This document shows positions 1 to 7,226 of a DNA stretch of 22,802 bases, piece by piece. The notes beneath the pieces were generated by a model that was given only the letters and a program-made list of their open reading frames with translations, had not been told where the DNA came from and ran no database searches. The DNA comes from Deinococcus aerolatus. GTDB lineage: Bacteria > Deinococcota > Deinococci > Deinococcales > Deinococcaceae. The position numbers and the translations under genes are program-made. The stretch lies in the NCBI RefSeq assembly GCF_014647055.1, contig NZ_BMOL01000029.1:1-22802 (forward strand), given 5' to 3'. How positions within the stretch are numbered: the first letter of the stretch is position 1; the number at the start of each line of letters is the position of its first letter.

Positions 1-16
1 GTGCCATGCTCAAGTC

Positions 17-50
17 TGACAGGGGGAGCGGCATGCCGCTCCCCCTGTCA
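17..50. terminator. Perfect 34-bp palindrome after the thioesterase gene
   Basis: Bases 17-50 equal their own reverse complement, with arms beginning TGACAGGGGGAGCGGC and a central GGCATGCC. The element starts 16 bases beyond the minus-strand stop codon at 67-69, the usual place for a transcript-ending hairpin. Neither strand has a T-run after it, so it is not a textbook intrinsic terminator. It could be a bidirectional terminator or a 3'-end stabiliser. Confidence 0.55.
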
Positions 51-66
51 ATGGCCAAAGTCCAGC

Positions 67-567
67 TTAGAGGCGAGCCGGGAATTGTGGTTGCGACGCG
101 AAGCCGAAGCGTTCAATCACGGCCGCTGGGGTCCGTCTGGGACGGCCCGTGTCCGGATCAACCCAGACCCACTCGGTCTGGCACTCGGCCAGCCGCAGAC
201 CGCGCTGCGGTGGGTCGCCGCCGTTCACGCGGTCGACGGTGTAGGCGCGCACGCTGCGCAGGCCAGCGTGGACGGTCAGGGCCGTGCGGACGCGCACCCG
301 GTCGCCGAGCAGGGCCGGGCGGTGGTAGGTGATGATGTGCTGCCGTGCCACCGGCACCGCGCCCAGCGCACGCAGGGCGTCGGTGCCCAGGCCCAGCCGT
401 TCAGCGTGGGCTCGGGCCACCTGCTCGCACCACACCAGATACACGGTGTTGTTGACGTGATTCATCTCGTCCAGATGCTCCGGCCCGACCCTCAGCCGCA
501 GCTCGTGCCGCCGCGCGGGAGGCAGGCCGTCCCACAGGGTATCGGCGTCCGGAATGCTCAGCTTCAT
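67..567 (-). CDS. Acyl-CoA thioesterase, hot-dog (4HBT/FadM-like) family
   Basis: This 166-aa protein looks like a single-domain hot-dog thioesterase, which hydrolyses acyl-CoA or acyl-ACP thioesters in the cytoplasm. The family signature is seen at about residues 33-50 (D-EMNHVNNTVYLVWCEQ, corresponding to the usual D-x-GHVNN-x-x-Y-x-x-x-x-E). Asp33 is the likely catalytic residue. A second typical block (ARQHIITYHRPALLGDRVRV) lies near residues 92-111. The ATG at 567 is chosen because it lies 7 bases after the stop of the upstream dehydratase gene and gives the normal family length; a longer frame exists but runs into that gene. No Shine-Dalgarno is visible, so translation is probably coupled to the upstream gene. 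The substrate cannot be told from sequence. Confidence 0.85.
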   Translation of the reverse strand: MKLSIPDADTLWDGLPPARRHELRLRVGPEHLDEMNHVNNTVYLVWCEQVARAHAERLGLGTDALRALGAVPVARQHIITYHRPALLGDRVRVRTALTVHAGLRSVRAYTVDRVNGGDPPQRGLRLAECQTEWVWVDPDTGRPRRTPAAVIERFGFASQPQFPARL

Positions 568-574
568 GGGCGCT

Positions 575-895
575 TCAGGCGTGGCCGCTGTCCAGCAGTC
601 CGTTAACCGCCTGCGCGCCCGCAATGTCCAGTTTCGTGATGCCGCCCGCATCGTGCGTGAAGTAGTTGAGCCGGACCCGCCGGTAGAAGATGTGGATCTC
701 CGGGTGGTGGTTCTGCGTCTCGGCCAGCGCCGCCACCCGCACCGCAAAGTCCACCCCGGCCTGGTAGCTGTCAAAGGTGAACTCGCGCGTCAACAGGCCG
801 TCGTCGCCCCACCAGCCGTCGGGCTTGAGGTCATGCACATCGCCGTCACTCAGGGTGCGCTCCGGGTCGTAACCCATTCGGGGATCGTAGGCCAT
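575..895 (-). CDS. Pterin-4a-carbinolamine dehydratase (PCD/DCoH family)
   Basis: This 106-aa protein has the length and motifs of pterin-4a-carbinolamine dehydratase, which dehydrates 4a-hydroxytetrahydropterin so that the cofactor of aromatic amino acid hydroxylases can be recycled. The motif HHPEIHIFY begins at residue 63, and THDAGGITKLD follows at about 80-90. The two histidines of HHP and His81 match the conserved active-site positions of the family. It is the first gene of a two-gene unit with the thioesterase, separated by 7 bases. No phenylalanine hydroxylase is in the window, so the pathway partner is unknown. The ATG at 895 is supported by a -10 element (TAACAT, 902-907) six bases before it, with no room for a ribosome binding site, so the mRNA is probably leaderless. 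Confidence 0.9.
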   Translation of the reverse strand: MAYDPRMGYDPERTLSDGDVHDLKPDGWWGDDGLLTREFTFDSYQAGVDFAVRVAALAETQNHHPEIHIFYRRVRLNYFTHDAGGITKLDIAGAQAVNGLLDSGHA

Positions 896-901
896 CTGCC
901 C

Positions 902-907
902 ATGTTA
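902..907 (-). promoter_or_regulatory. Leaderless -10 element of the dehydratase/thioesterase unit
   Basis: TAACAT on the minus strand ends 6 bases before the ATG at 895. This fits the TANNNT-then-start arrangement of Deinococcus leaderless mRNAs. No convincing -35 element is seen at 17 bases. Confidence 0.5.
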
Positions 908-1039
908 CGGGACGCTCAAGACCGGGTGGCCGGATCGTCAGGAGATGACTCAGAGGACTGCAGTAAGTTGCACGTTGTCAATTTGAACTTTGTCAGATTT
1001 GTTTAAGAGCACTCTATCTAAACTTTTCATATTCCTTCT

Positions 1040-1052
1040 TAAATCCGATTTA
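1040..1052. promoter_or_regulatory. Operator-like inverted repeat
   Basis: TAAATC and GATTTA form perfect 6-base arms around a single C. The site lies inside the AT-rich island, 3 bases before the AGGTG ribosome-binding-site candidate of the small ORF at 1065. Position and symmetry suggest a repressor site, but no family is recognised. Confidence 0.3.
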
Positions 1053-1064
1053 GCGAGGTGTCTT

Positions 1065-1235
1065 ATGAGTATCTGGATCCGCCGGTTCAGGGCCCTGTTC
1101 AATCCACCTCTTGCTCATGATTTACCAGCACCTGACCTAATAATTCAGTCCGGCAGTTCTGCCACGTCGCCTCGCCCAGCCACGCCGCCTATTACAGAGC
1201 TTGACCTACTCAGGGCTCTAGGGTGCGACGTCTAG
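1065..1235 (+). CDS. Possible small protein of unknown function (57 aa)
   Basis: The frame from ATG 1065 encodes 57 residues beginning MSIWIRRFRALF and ending LLRALGCDV. It is preceded by AGGTG at 1056-1060, only four bases from the ATG. The upstream AT-rich stretch offers plausible promoter elements such as TTGTCA at 990-995. The N-terminus is basic and amphipathic; the middle is rich in Pro, Ser and Thr. No family is recognised. The frame remains open upstream to a TTG at 990, but that longer version has no ribosome binding site. It may be a chance ORF; conservation in relatives would decide. Confidence 0.3.
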   Translation: MSIWIRRFRALFNPPLAHDLPAPDLIIQSGSSATSPRPATPPITELDLLRALGCDV

Positions 1236-1353
1236 ATCTGTCATAGGTCCGGCCTAGATGGCTGCAGACCACGCTAAAGCTCTCGACCCCGCACTCAGCA
1301 GGGCTTTTTGCAGTATTGCCGCCCAGCTCCCCATGCCTGCGTGCCCCGCCCGC

Positions 1354-1359
1354 TATGCT
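1354..1359 (+). promoter_or_regulatory. -10 element of mutS
   Basis: TATGCT ends 9 bases before the ATG at 1369, implying a leader of only a few bases. This supports starting MutS at 1369 and not at the upstream in-frame ATGs at 1258 and 1333, which would precede the transcript start. Confidence 0.4.
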
Positions 1360-1368
1360 GCGCCCCAT

Positions 1369-3921
1369 ATGCGGGTGGCCCAGAAGGTGTTGAAGGGAAC
1401 GGGCAACGGGGCGCTGCCGCCGATGCTCGAGCAATACGTGCGGATGCGCGACGAGGTGGCCGCGCAGCTGCCGCACGCCATCCTGCTGTTTCAGGTGGGC
1501 GACTTCTACGAGACATTCGGCGAGGACGCCGAGCGCGCTGCCCGGCTGCTGCGAATTGCGCTGACCCACAAGAGCAGCCGGGACTTCAGCACCCCGATGG
1601 CCGGCATTCCGCTGCGGGCACTGGACAGCAATGTGGAGCGCCTGCTGGCCGCCGGGGTATGCGTGGCGGTGGCCGATCAGGTGGAGGAACCCGGCAGCGG
1701 GCTGGTGGAGCGCAAGGTCACGCAGCTACTGACCCCCGGCACCGTGACCGAGGAACGTCACCTCAGCGCTGACGAGAACTACCTCGCGGCGGTGGCCACC
1801 GGCGACGGCTACGCGCTGGCGCTGCTGGACATCAGCACCGGCGAGTTCCGCTGCGCCGCCTTTCATACCCGCTCGGCGCTGTACGACGAACTGTCGCGCT
1901 GGCGGGCGCGTGAGGTGCTGCTGGCCCCCGAGCTGTCCGGCAATCCGGCGCTGCTCTCGGACTTCCAGACCCGCTTTCCGGTGATGCTCTCGCCGGCCAA
2001 CTTTGAGGAAGACGGTTGCTGCGATGAGCTGAGAACCGTGCTGGGCGAGGTGCCGGGCAGCCTGAACTCGGCGGCGCTGCGGCGGGCCTGCGGGGCGGTG
2101 CTGGGTTACGCCCGCGTGACGCAACAGGGCGAACTGCGGATGGTGCGCCGCGCTGTGCGCTTCGAGCCGGGAGCGCACATGCGGCTGCCCGAGGCGGCGG
2201 TGCGGGCGCTGGAGCTGTTCACGGCCCAGGCACCCGGCGGCGTGGCCCTGATGGACGTGCTGTCCCAGACGCGCACGGCAGGCGGGCGGCGCAGGCTACG
2301 GGCCTGGCTGCGCGCCCCGCTGCTGGACGAGCTGAGCATCCGCGCCCGGCTGGACAGCGTGGAGACCCTGACCCGCGCCGCCGACCTGCGGACCGGGGTG
2401 CGCTCGCTGCTGTACCGCGCCCACGATCTGGAACGGCTCTCGGCGCGGGTGGCCGTCAAGCGGGCCACCCCCCGCGAGGTGGCCTCGCTGGCGCGCACGC
2501 TGGAGCTGCTGCCCGAGGCCGTGCGGCTGCTGGACGGCCTGGACGGCCTGCTGGGCGGCGTGCGGACCCGGCTGGACGGCCTGCCTGAAGTCGTGACCCG
2601 CATCCGCGCCGCACTGGTGGACGATCCGCCCATCCGCGCCGGGGACGGCGGGCTGATCCGTGACGGCTTCCACGCCGGTCTGGACGAATTGCGCAGCGCG
2701 GCAGTGGGTCACCGCGCGTGGCTGGCCGAGCTGGAACTGGCCGAGCGGGCCAGAACCGGCATCGGCAACCTCAAGGTGGGCTTCAACAATGTCTTCGGGT
2801 ATTACCTGGAGGTCACCGGGCCGCACCTGGGCAAGGTGCCCCCGGACTACCGCCAGATCGCCACCCTGAAAGACCGTGCCCGCTTCACCCGCCCGGACCT
2901 GCGCGAGCGCGAGCGCGAGATTGCCCGGCTGGAACAGGCCGCCGAACGGCTGGAACTGGAGGTCTTCACCGAGCTGCGCGACAGCCTGGCCGCCCACGCC
3001 GAGGCACTCTCGGAGGCGGCCGGGGCGCTGGCTGAGCTGGACGTGCTCTCTGCCCTGGCCGAGATCGCCGTGGAGTGCGGCTGGACCCGCCCGCAGACGG
3101 TGGACGGCGGCGCGCGCCTGACCCAGGCCCGGCATCCGGTGGTGGAGGCAGCCACCGGCGGCAAATTCGTGCCCAACGACGCCGTTCTGGGGCCAGGGCG
3201 CACCACGCTGCTGCTGACCGGCCCCAACATGGCCGGCAAGTCCACCTACCTGCGCACCGTGGCCATCTGCGCGCTGCTGCACCAGATTGGCTCGTTCGTC
3301 CCGGCTGACGGGGCGGACCTGCCGGTGTACGACGCCATCCACACCCGCATCGGGGCCAGCGACGATCTGGCCGGCGGGCGCAGCACCTTCATGGTGGAGA
3401 TGTCGGAACTGGCGGCCATCCTGCACGGCGTCACCGCCCGCAGTCTGGTGATTCTGGACGAGGTGGGGCGCGGCACCTCCACGCTGGACGGTCTGGCCAT
3501 CGCGCAGGCGGCGCTGGAACACCTGCACGGCACCGGGGCGCACACGCTGTTCGCCACCCACTACTTCGAGCTGACCCGGCTGGAAGGCGAGCACCCCGGT
3601 CTGGTCAACCTGCACGTCGCCGCCGAGGAGGATGAGAGTGCCCATGACGGGCGCGGCGGCCTGACCTTCTACCATCAGGTGATTCCCGGCGCGGCCCGCC
3701 AGAGCTACGGCGTGGAGGTCGCGCGGCTGGCCGGGCTGCCCGCCCCGGTCACGGCACGCGCTGCCCGCCTGCTGACCGCCCTGAACACCGGCAGTGATGA
3801 CGGCCGCCTGACCCGCGAACTGGCCGCCCTGGACCTGGGCCGCCTGACGCCGCTCCAGGCGCTGGAGCTGCTGCACGGCTGGCAGCGGGCCGTGGTGGGG
3901 GCCGAACCCCAGCAGGCCTGA
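1369..3921 (+). CDS. mutS: DNA mismatch repair protein MutS
   Basis: This 850-aa protein is a full-length MutS, which recognises mismatches and small loops and starts methyl-independent mismatch repair. The mismatch-wedge motif F-x-E is at residues 46-48 in VGDFYETFGEDA. The ATPase domain has Walker A GPNMAGKST (about 618-626), the ABC-type signature DDLAGGRSTFMVEMSE, and Walker B LVILDEVGRGTSTLDG with Asp697-Glu698. The length equals that of well-studied MutS proteins. The frame is open upstream to 1258, but those residues are not MutS-like and a -10 element sits at 1354-1359, so 1369 is preferred. No mutL lies in the window. The next gene follows after 104 bases on the same strand and could be co-transcribed. 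Confidence 0.97.
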   Translation: MRVAQKVLKGTGNGALPPMLEQYVRMRDEVAAQLPHAILLFQVGDFYETFGEDAERAARLLRIALTHKSSRDFSTPMAGIPLRALDSNVERLLAAGVCVAVADQVEEPGSGLVERKVTQLLTPGTVTEERHLSADENYLAAVATGDGYALALLDISTGEFRCAAFHTRSALYDELSRWRAREVLLAPELSGNPALLSDFQTRFPVMLSPANFEEDGCCDELRTVLGEVPGSLNSAALRRACGAVLGYARVTQQGELRMVRRAVRFEPGAHMRLPEAAVRALELFTAQAPGGVALMDVLSQTRTAGGRRRLRAWLRAPLLDELSIRARLDSVETLTRAADLRTGVRSLLYRAHDLERLSARVAVKRATPREVASLARTLELLPEAVRLLDGLDGLLGGVRTRLDGLPEVVTRIRAALVDDPPIRAGDGGLIRDGFHAGLDELRSAAVGHRAWLAELELAERARTGIGNLKVGFNNVFGYYLEVTGPHLGKVPPDYRQIATLKDRARFTRPDLREREREIARLEQAAERLELEVFTELRDSLAAHAEALSEAAGALAELDVLSALAEIAVECGWTRPQTVDGGARLTQARHPVVEAATGGKFVPNDAVLGPGRTTLLLTGPNMAGKSTYLRTVAICALLHQIGSFVPADGADLPVYDAIHTRIGASDDLAGGRSTFMVEMSELAAILHGVTARSLVILDEVGRGTSTLDGLAIAQAALEHLHGTGAHTLFATHYFELTRLEGEHPGLVNLHVAAEEDESAHDGRGGLTFYHQVIPGAARQSYGVEVARLAGLPAPVTARAARLLTALNTGSDDGRLTRELAALDLGRLTPLQALELLHGWQRAVVGAEPQQA

Positions 3922-4008
3922 AGCTGGGCAGTGGGCCAGCCTCGCCCTGTGCAGTTTTGGGGCCGGGAGGACGCACCCCTACCTCCAAACCATCCCAGAA
4001 AACCGCCC

Positions 4009-4029
4009 ATGCCAAAGGAGTGCCCATGA
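4009..4029 (+). other. Mini-ORF (MPKECP) overlapping the flavoprotein start
   Basis: Six codons from ATG 4009 end in TGA at 4027-4029. The TGA overlaps the ATG at 4026 as ATGA. The AAAGGAG ribosome binding site of the main gene lies inside this mini-ORF. No TANNNT element precedes it at the right distance, so its own expression is uncertain. Confidence 0.25.
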
Positions 4030-5420
4030 CCACCCTGTCCCGTCCCGATACCCTGTCCCCCGCTGCTCTGGAGGGGTTGCGCACCCGCTTCGGCGGGCAG
4101 CTCAGCACCGCCCAGGCCGTCCTGGAGGCGCATGGCCGCGACGAGAGCCGCCAGGAACTCGCCCTGCCGCACGCTGTGCTGTTTGCAGAAAGTGAGGCGG
4201 ATGTGGTGGACGCGCTGCGGCTGGCCCAGGAATACGGCTTTCCGGTGGTGCCCTTCGCGGTGGGCAGCAGCCTGGAGGGACAGGTGGTGCCGGTGGCAGG
4301 CGGGCTGTCCTTAGACGTGAGCGGCATGAACGCGGTGCTGGAAGTGGCGGCGGGCGGCTTTCAGGCCACCGTGCAGCCGGGGCTGACGTACCCGGAACTG
4401 AACCGGCAGCTCCGTCATCTGGGCCTGTTCTTCCCGGTCGATCCCGGCGCGGAGGCCAGTCTGGGCGGCATGGCGTCCACCAATGCCAGCGGCACGGCGG
4501 CGGTGCGCTACGGCACCACGCGCGACAACGTGCTGGAGCTGCGGGTGGCATTGGCCGGGGGCGAGGTGATCCGGGTGGGCAGCCGGGCCAGAAAGACCAG
4601 CGCCGGGTATGACCTCAAGAACCTGTTTATCGGGGCCGAGGGCACGCTGGGCGTGATCACCGAGCTGACGGTCCGGCTGTGGCCGCTGCCCGCGCATCTG
4701 GTGGTGCTGCGGGCCAACTTCGCGACGCTGGGCGAGGCGGCCCGGTGTGCCGTGGACATCATGGGCGCGGCGCTGCAACCCGAGCGGCTGGAATTGATCG
4801 ACGAGCGCCAGATTCACGCGGTCAACGCTCACAAGGGCACCGCCTTTCCCGAGGCTCCTACGCTGTGGATCGAGCTGGCCTCTCCCAGTGAAACCGCGCT
4901 GGCCGAGGCGCTGGCGCTGTGCCGCGAACTGGTCACCGACGGCGGTGGCACGGGGCTGCATGCCGCCCACAGCGCCGGGGAACGCGCCCAGTTGTGGGAG
5001 GCCCGACACCACGCGTACTACGCCATCACTGCGCTGCACCCCGGCCACGTCAACAGGACCACCGACCTGTGCGTGCCGCTGCATCACCTGCCGGAGGTGG
5101 TGGAGTTCACCCGCCAGCAGGCCGACGCGGCGGGCCTGGACGCCAGCATCGTGGGACATGTCGGGGACGGCAACTTTCATGTGCTGTTCCACGCGCCCCC
5201 GGACGACGCGGACACCTGGGCCAGGGTGGACGCCGTCTACGACGCCATGATCACCCGCACGCTGTCGCGCGGCGGCACCTGCAGCGGCGAGCACGGCGTC
5301 GGGCTGCACAAACGCGCCTATCTGGCCCGCGAGCACGGCGACACGCTGGAGCTGATGCGCGGCATTAAGACGCTGCTGGATCCGGCGGGCGTGATGAATC
5401 CGGGGAAAATCCTGCCCTGA
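4026..5420 (+). CDS. FAD-linked oxidase, D-lactate dehydrogenase / glycolate oxidase subunit GlcD type
   Basis: This 464-aa flavoprotein belongs to the family that oxidises 2-hydroxy acids such as D-lactate or glycolate and passes electrons to the respiratory chain or a partner subunit. The FAD-binding PCMH-fold motif PFAVGSSLEGQ is at about 76-86. ASLGGMASTNASGTAAVRYG follows at about 141-160. The C-terminal cap has HVGDGNFHVLFH near 377 and CSGEHGVGLHKR near 418. ATG 4026 is preceded by AAAGGAG with a 5-base spacer; a longer frame from 3957 lacks this and has no family similarity. No GlcE or GlcF gene is nearby, which favours a stand-alone D-lactate dehydrogenase, but the substrate is not settled. 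Confidence 0.9.
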   Translation: MTTLSRPDTLSPAALEGLRTRFGGQLSTAQAVLEAHGRDESRQELALPHAVLFAESEADVVDALRLAQEYGFPVVPFAVGSSLEGQVVPVAGGLSLDVSGMNAVLEVAAGGFQATVQPGLTYPELNRQLRHLGLFFPVDPGAEASLGGMASTNASGTAAVRYGTTRDNVLELRVALAGGEVIRVGSRARKTSAGYDLKNLFIGAEGTLGVITELTVRLWPLPAHLVVLRANFATLGEAARCAVDIMGAALQPERLELIDERQIHAVNAHKGTAFPEAPTLWIELASPSETALAEALALCRELVTDGGGTGLHAAHSAGERAQLWEARHHAYYAITALHPGHVNRTTDLCVPLHHLPEVVEFTRQQADAAGLDASIVGHVGDGNFHVLFHAPPDDADTWARVDAVYDAMITRTLSRGGTCSGEHGVGLHKRAYLAREHGDTLELMRGIKTLLDPAGVMNPGKILP

Positions 5421-5431
5421 GGGGCGCGCCG

Positions 5432-5457
5432 GGCCCACGGCGACGCGCGGGTGGGCC
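5432..5457 (+). terminator. Hairpin after the flavoprotein gene
   Basis: GGCCCAC (5432-5438) and GTGGGCC (5451-5457) form a 7-bp stem 11 bases after the stop codon. Only a short TCT follows, so as an intrinsic terminator it is weak. Confidence 0.35.
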
Positions 5458-5480
5458 TCTGAATCCTGAGCCGGAATGGA

Positions 5481-5621
5481 CAGGTCCTCTCACCGAGCCG
5501 GGAAATCATGGGGCATATGCCGAACGGCGACGCGCGGCGGCACCTACCCCGGCCTCGCCACGCTGTTCCCGGTGTCGCCGACATTCCACGGACCTGCCAG
5601 GTCCCACCGAGGAAAACCATG
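5481..5621 (+). repeat. Duplicated translation-initiation leader
   Basis: Bases 5481-5510 and 5598-5621 share the ordered blocks CAGGTCC, CACCGAG, GGAAA and CATG, with small insertions in the first copy. Each copy ends in an ATG, and the two ATGs (5508 and 5619) are in the same frame, 37 codons apart. The second copy also carries a perfect hairpin, GGACCT-GCC-AGGTCC at 5590-5604, just before the GAGGA ribosome binding site. Confidence 0.55.
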
Positions 5622-7133
5622 CCTGACGCTCTATCCCGCCCCCGCCCCGCCCCCCGTCCCCTGTCGGTGCCCCCACGTGAGGCCCTGCGCCGCCTCGGCC
5701 TGGCCCTGCTGCTGGGCGGAGGGCTGTCGGCCTGTGCTGGGGAGGCCGGCCTGGCCGCGCCCCCGCCCGTGGAGGACGGCCTGGCCCCGCCGCTGCAGCC
5801 GCAGACCGTCTGGACCGCGCTGTTCAACGGCCAGAACCTGGGCGGCTGGTCCACGTGGCTGCCGTCGCGTGGGGTGGACAACGACCCGGAAGGCGTGTTC
5901 CGGGTCACGGACGGTGAGCTGCGCGTGCTGGACGTCGCGCCCACTGCCGGGGACCGGGAGTACGGCTACCTGCTGACCAGCAACCGCTACGCCAACTACC
6001 GTCTGCGCCTGCAGTACCGTTGGGACACCCGGAAATTCGCGCCGCGCCTGAACGAGCCGCGCGATTCGGGCGTGCTGTACCACGTCACCGGCCCCAACAC
6101 ACTCTGGCCCAGCAGCGCGGAATTCCAGATCATGGAAGGGGCCACCGGCGACCTGTGGGGACTGGCAGGCACCAACTTCACGTCCACAGTCAGTGATCCG
6201 GGGGCCAGGGAACTGAAGCACGACCCCTTTGGAAAACCCGTGACCACCCAGGAGCCTGCGGACGGCTACCGCCGGATGGTCCGGGCCGACGGCGTCCGCG
6301 AGGTGGCCGGCTGGAACACGCTGGAACTGGTGGTGTCGGGCGATCAGGCCACGCAGATCGTCAACGGGCAGGTGGCGGCCCAGGCCACCGCACTGCGTGC
6401 GCCGGGCGGCGCCCCCCTGACGGCGGGCCGTATCGCCCTGCAGGCCGAGGGGGCAGCGGTGTCATACCGCGAGATCGAGCTGCGCCCGCTGGCCTACCTG
6501 ACCCCGCCCCAGGGCGCGCGGGTGCTGCTGGGCAGCGCCAGCACCCCGCAGAGCGTGGGGGCCGACTGGCTGGACCGCCGGGGGAGTGAGGTCCGGTGGC
6601 CGGTGCAGGGCGGCGTGGCCACCGTCCGGCCCAGCAGCGATCCGCGCGACACCAACGACATTCAGACGCGTGACTCCTTCGGCGATTTCCGGCTGCATCT
6701 GGAGTTCCGCCTTCCCGCCACCCGCGCGGAGCTGGGCGAACAGGACCGGGCCAACAGCGGCGTGTACCTGCAGGGCCGCTACGAGGTTCAGATTCTCGAC
6801 TCCTTCGGGGGCGCCCTGGCGGGCCAGAACGACCTGGGGGCCATCTACGGCCAGCACGACGCCAGCAGCAACGCGGCCCTGCCGTCCGGCACCTGGCAGA
6901 GTTACGACATTGAGTTCCGCGCCGCGCGCTGGAGCGGCGGCCAGAAAACCGAAAACGCCCGCGCCACAGTCTGGCTGAACGGCGAGAAGATTCAGGACAA
7001 CGTGGTCCTGAGCGGCCCGACCATGCTGGGCGCTCCCGAGGCCGAGACGCCGGGGCCAATCGTGCTGCAGGACCACGGCAGCGGCGTCAGCTTCCGCAAC
7101 ATCTGGGTGGAGTCTGGGGGAAGCACGCCCTGA
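5619..7133 (+). CDS. Secreted lipoprotein with two DUF1080 (3-keto-disaccharide hydrolase-like) domains
   Basis: This 504-aa protein has a signal sequence with a lipobox (LSAC, modified Cys39), so it is probably lipid-anchored outside the cytoplasmic membrane. Two tandem domains of the DUF1080 / 3-keto-disaccharide hydrolase family follow. The first opens with WTALFNGQNLGGWSTW near residue 62; the second ends with the family-typical GPIVLQDHGSGVSFRNIWVE. Both have the concanavalin-like beta-sandwich look of carbohydrate-active proteins. ATG 5619 is chosen because GAGGA lies 5 bases upstream and it places the lipobox within reach of signal peptidase II. The alternative ATG 5508, with its own copy of the leader, would add 37 residues and bury the signal sequence. 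Substrate unknown; family members act on 3-keto-glycosides. Confidence 0.85.
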   Translation: MPDALSRPRPAPRPLSVPPREALRRLGLALLLGGGLSACAGEAGLAAPPPVEDGLAPPLQPQTVWTALFNGQNLGGWSTWLPSRGVDNDPEGVFRVTDGELRVLDVAPTAGDREYGYLLTSNRYANYRLRLQYRWDTRKFAPRLNEPRDSGVLYHVTGPNTLWPSSAEFQIMEGATGDLWGLAGTNFTSTVSDPGARELKHDPFGKPVTTQEPADGYRRMVRADGVREVAGWNTLELVVSGDQATQIVNGQVAAQATALRAPGGAPLTAGRIALQAEGAAVSYREIELRPLAYLTPPQGARVLLGSASTPQSVGADWLDRRGSEVRWPVQGGVATVRPSSDPRDTNDIQTRDSFGDFRLHLEFRLPATRAELGEQDRANSGVYLQGRYEVQILDSFGGALAGQNDLGAIYGQHDASSNAALPSGTWQSYDIEFRAARWSGGQKTENARATVWLNGEKIQDNVVLSGPTMLGAPEAETPGPIVLQDHGSGVSFRNIWVESGGSTP

Positions 7134-7142
7134 GGGGTGACG

Positions 7143-7188
7143 GATCCGGCGTGGCCTGCCTCAGCGCTGACGCACGCCCCACCGGATC
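7143..7188 (+). terminator. Structured spacer after the DUF1080 gene
   Basis: GATCCGGCGTG (7143-7153) can pair with CACGCC (7173-7178) and GGATC (7184-7188) across a 5-base bulge, and the loop holds the palindrome TCAGCGCTGA. There is no T-run. It probably marks the end of the DUF1080 transcript, but evidence is limited. Confidence 0.3.
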
Positions 7189-7214
7189 AGGCGTCTGCCT
7201 GAGATGAGAGTCGG

Positions 7215-7220
7215 TACATT
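7215..7220 (+). promoter_or_regulatory. Leaderless -10 element of the 132-aa gene
   Basis: TACATT ends 6 bases before ATG 7227. No ribosome binding site fits in between, so the transcript should start at or next to the ATG. Confidence 0.5.
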
Positions 7221-7226
7221 GCGCGC

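Larger units (their letters stand above)
896..1368. other. Intergenic region between the dehydratase and mutS
   Basis: This 473-base gap separates two divergent units. About 960-1060 is clearly AT-rich against a GC-rich background and contains an imperfect repeat of TTGTCA (975-980 and 990-995). It also contains an inverted repeat TAAATC-C-GATTTA (1040-1052). A possible small ORF occupies 1065-1235. Three CTAG tetramers cluster between about 1217 and 1257. A weak hairpin (AAAGCTCT, 1276-1283, with AGGGCTTT, 1300-1307, then TT) lies before mutS. I found no copy of the 17-bp radiation/desiccation response palindrome. Confidence 0.6.

Noticed and set aside
1217..1257. Cluster of three CTAG tetramers before mutS
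   Set aside because: CTAG is scarce in many bacterial genomes, but three copies in a 40-base AT-richer gap may be chance and no symmetrical site is formed.
1276..1309. Intrinsic terminator before mutS
   Set aside because: The AAAGCTCT/AGGGCTTT stem is AT-containing, has one G-U pair and a 16-base loop. It is too weak to list as a separate terminator and is noted only in the intergenic entry.
896..1368. Possible radiation/desiccation response motif (DdrO operator) before mutS
   Set aside because: mutS is reported in that regulon in some Deinococcus, so I looked for the 17-bp TTATGTCATTGACATAA-like palindrome. Nothing close is present; the best partial match near 1118 has only one half.
2296..3876. 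Long minus-strand open frame of about 526 codons antisense to mutS
   Set aside because: It mirrors the mutS codons, is unusually rich in Gln, Gly, Ala and His, and has no family motif. Such frames are common antisense to GC-rich genes. The same reasoning removes 7985-9928 (minus), 17658-19172 (plus), 10184-11233 (minus) and 11443-13116 (minus).
4009..4029. Mini-ORF before the flavoprotein as a strong member of the leaderless group
   Set aside because: It has the ATGA overlap but no TANNNT element near its ATG, so it is listed only as weak support.
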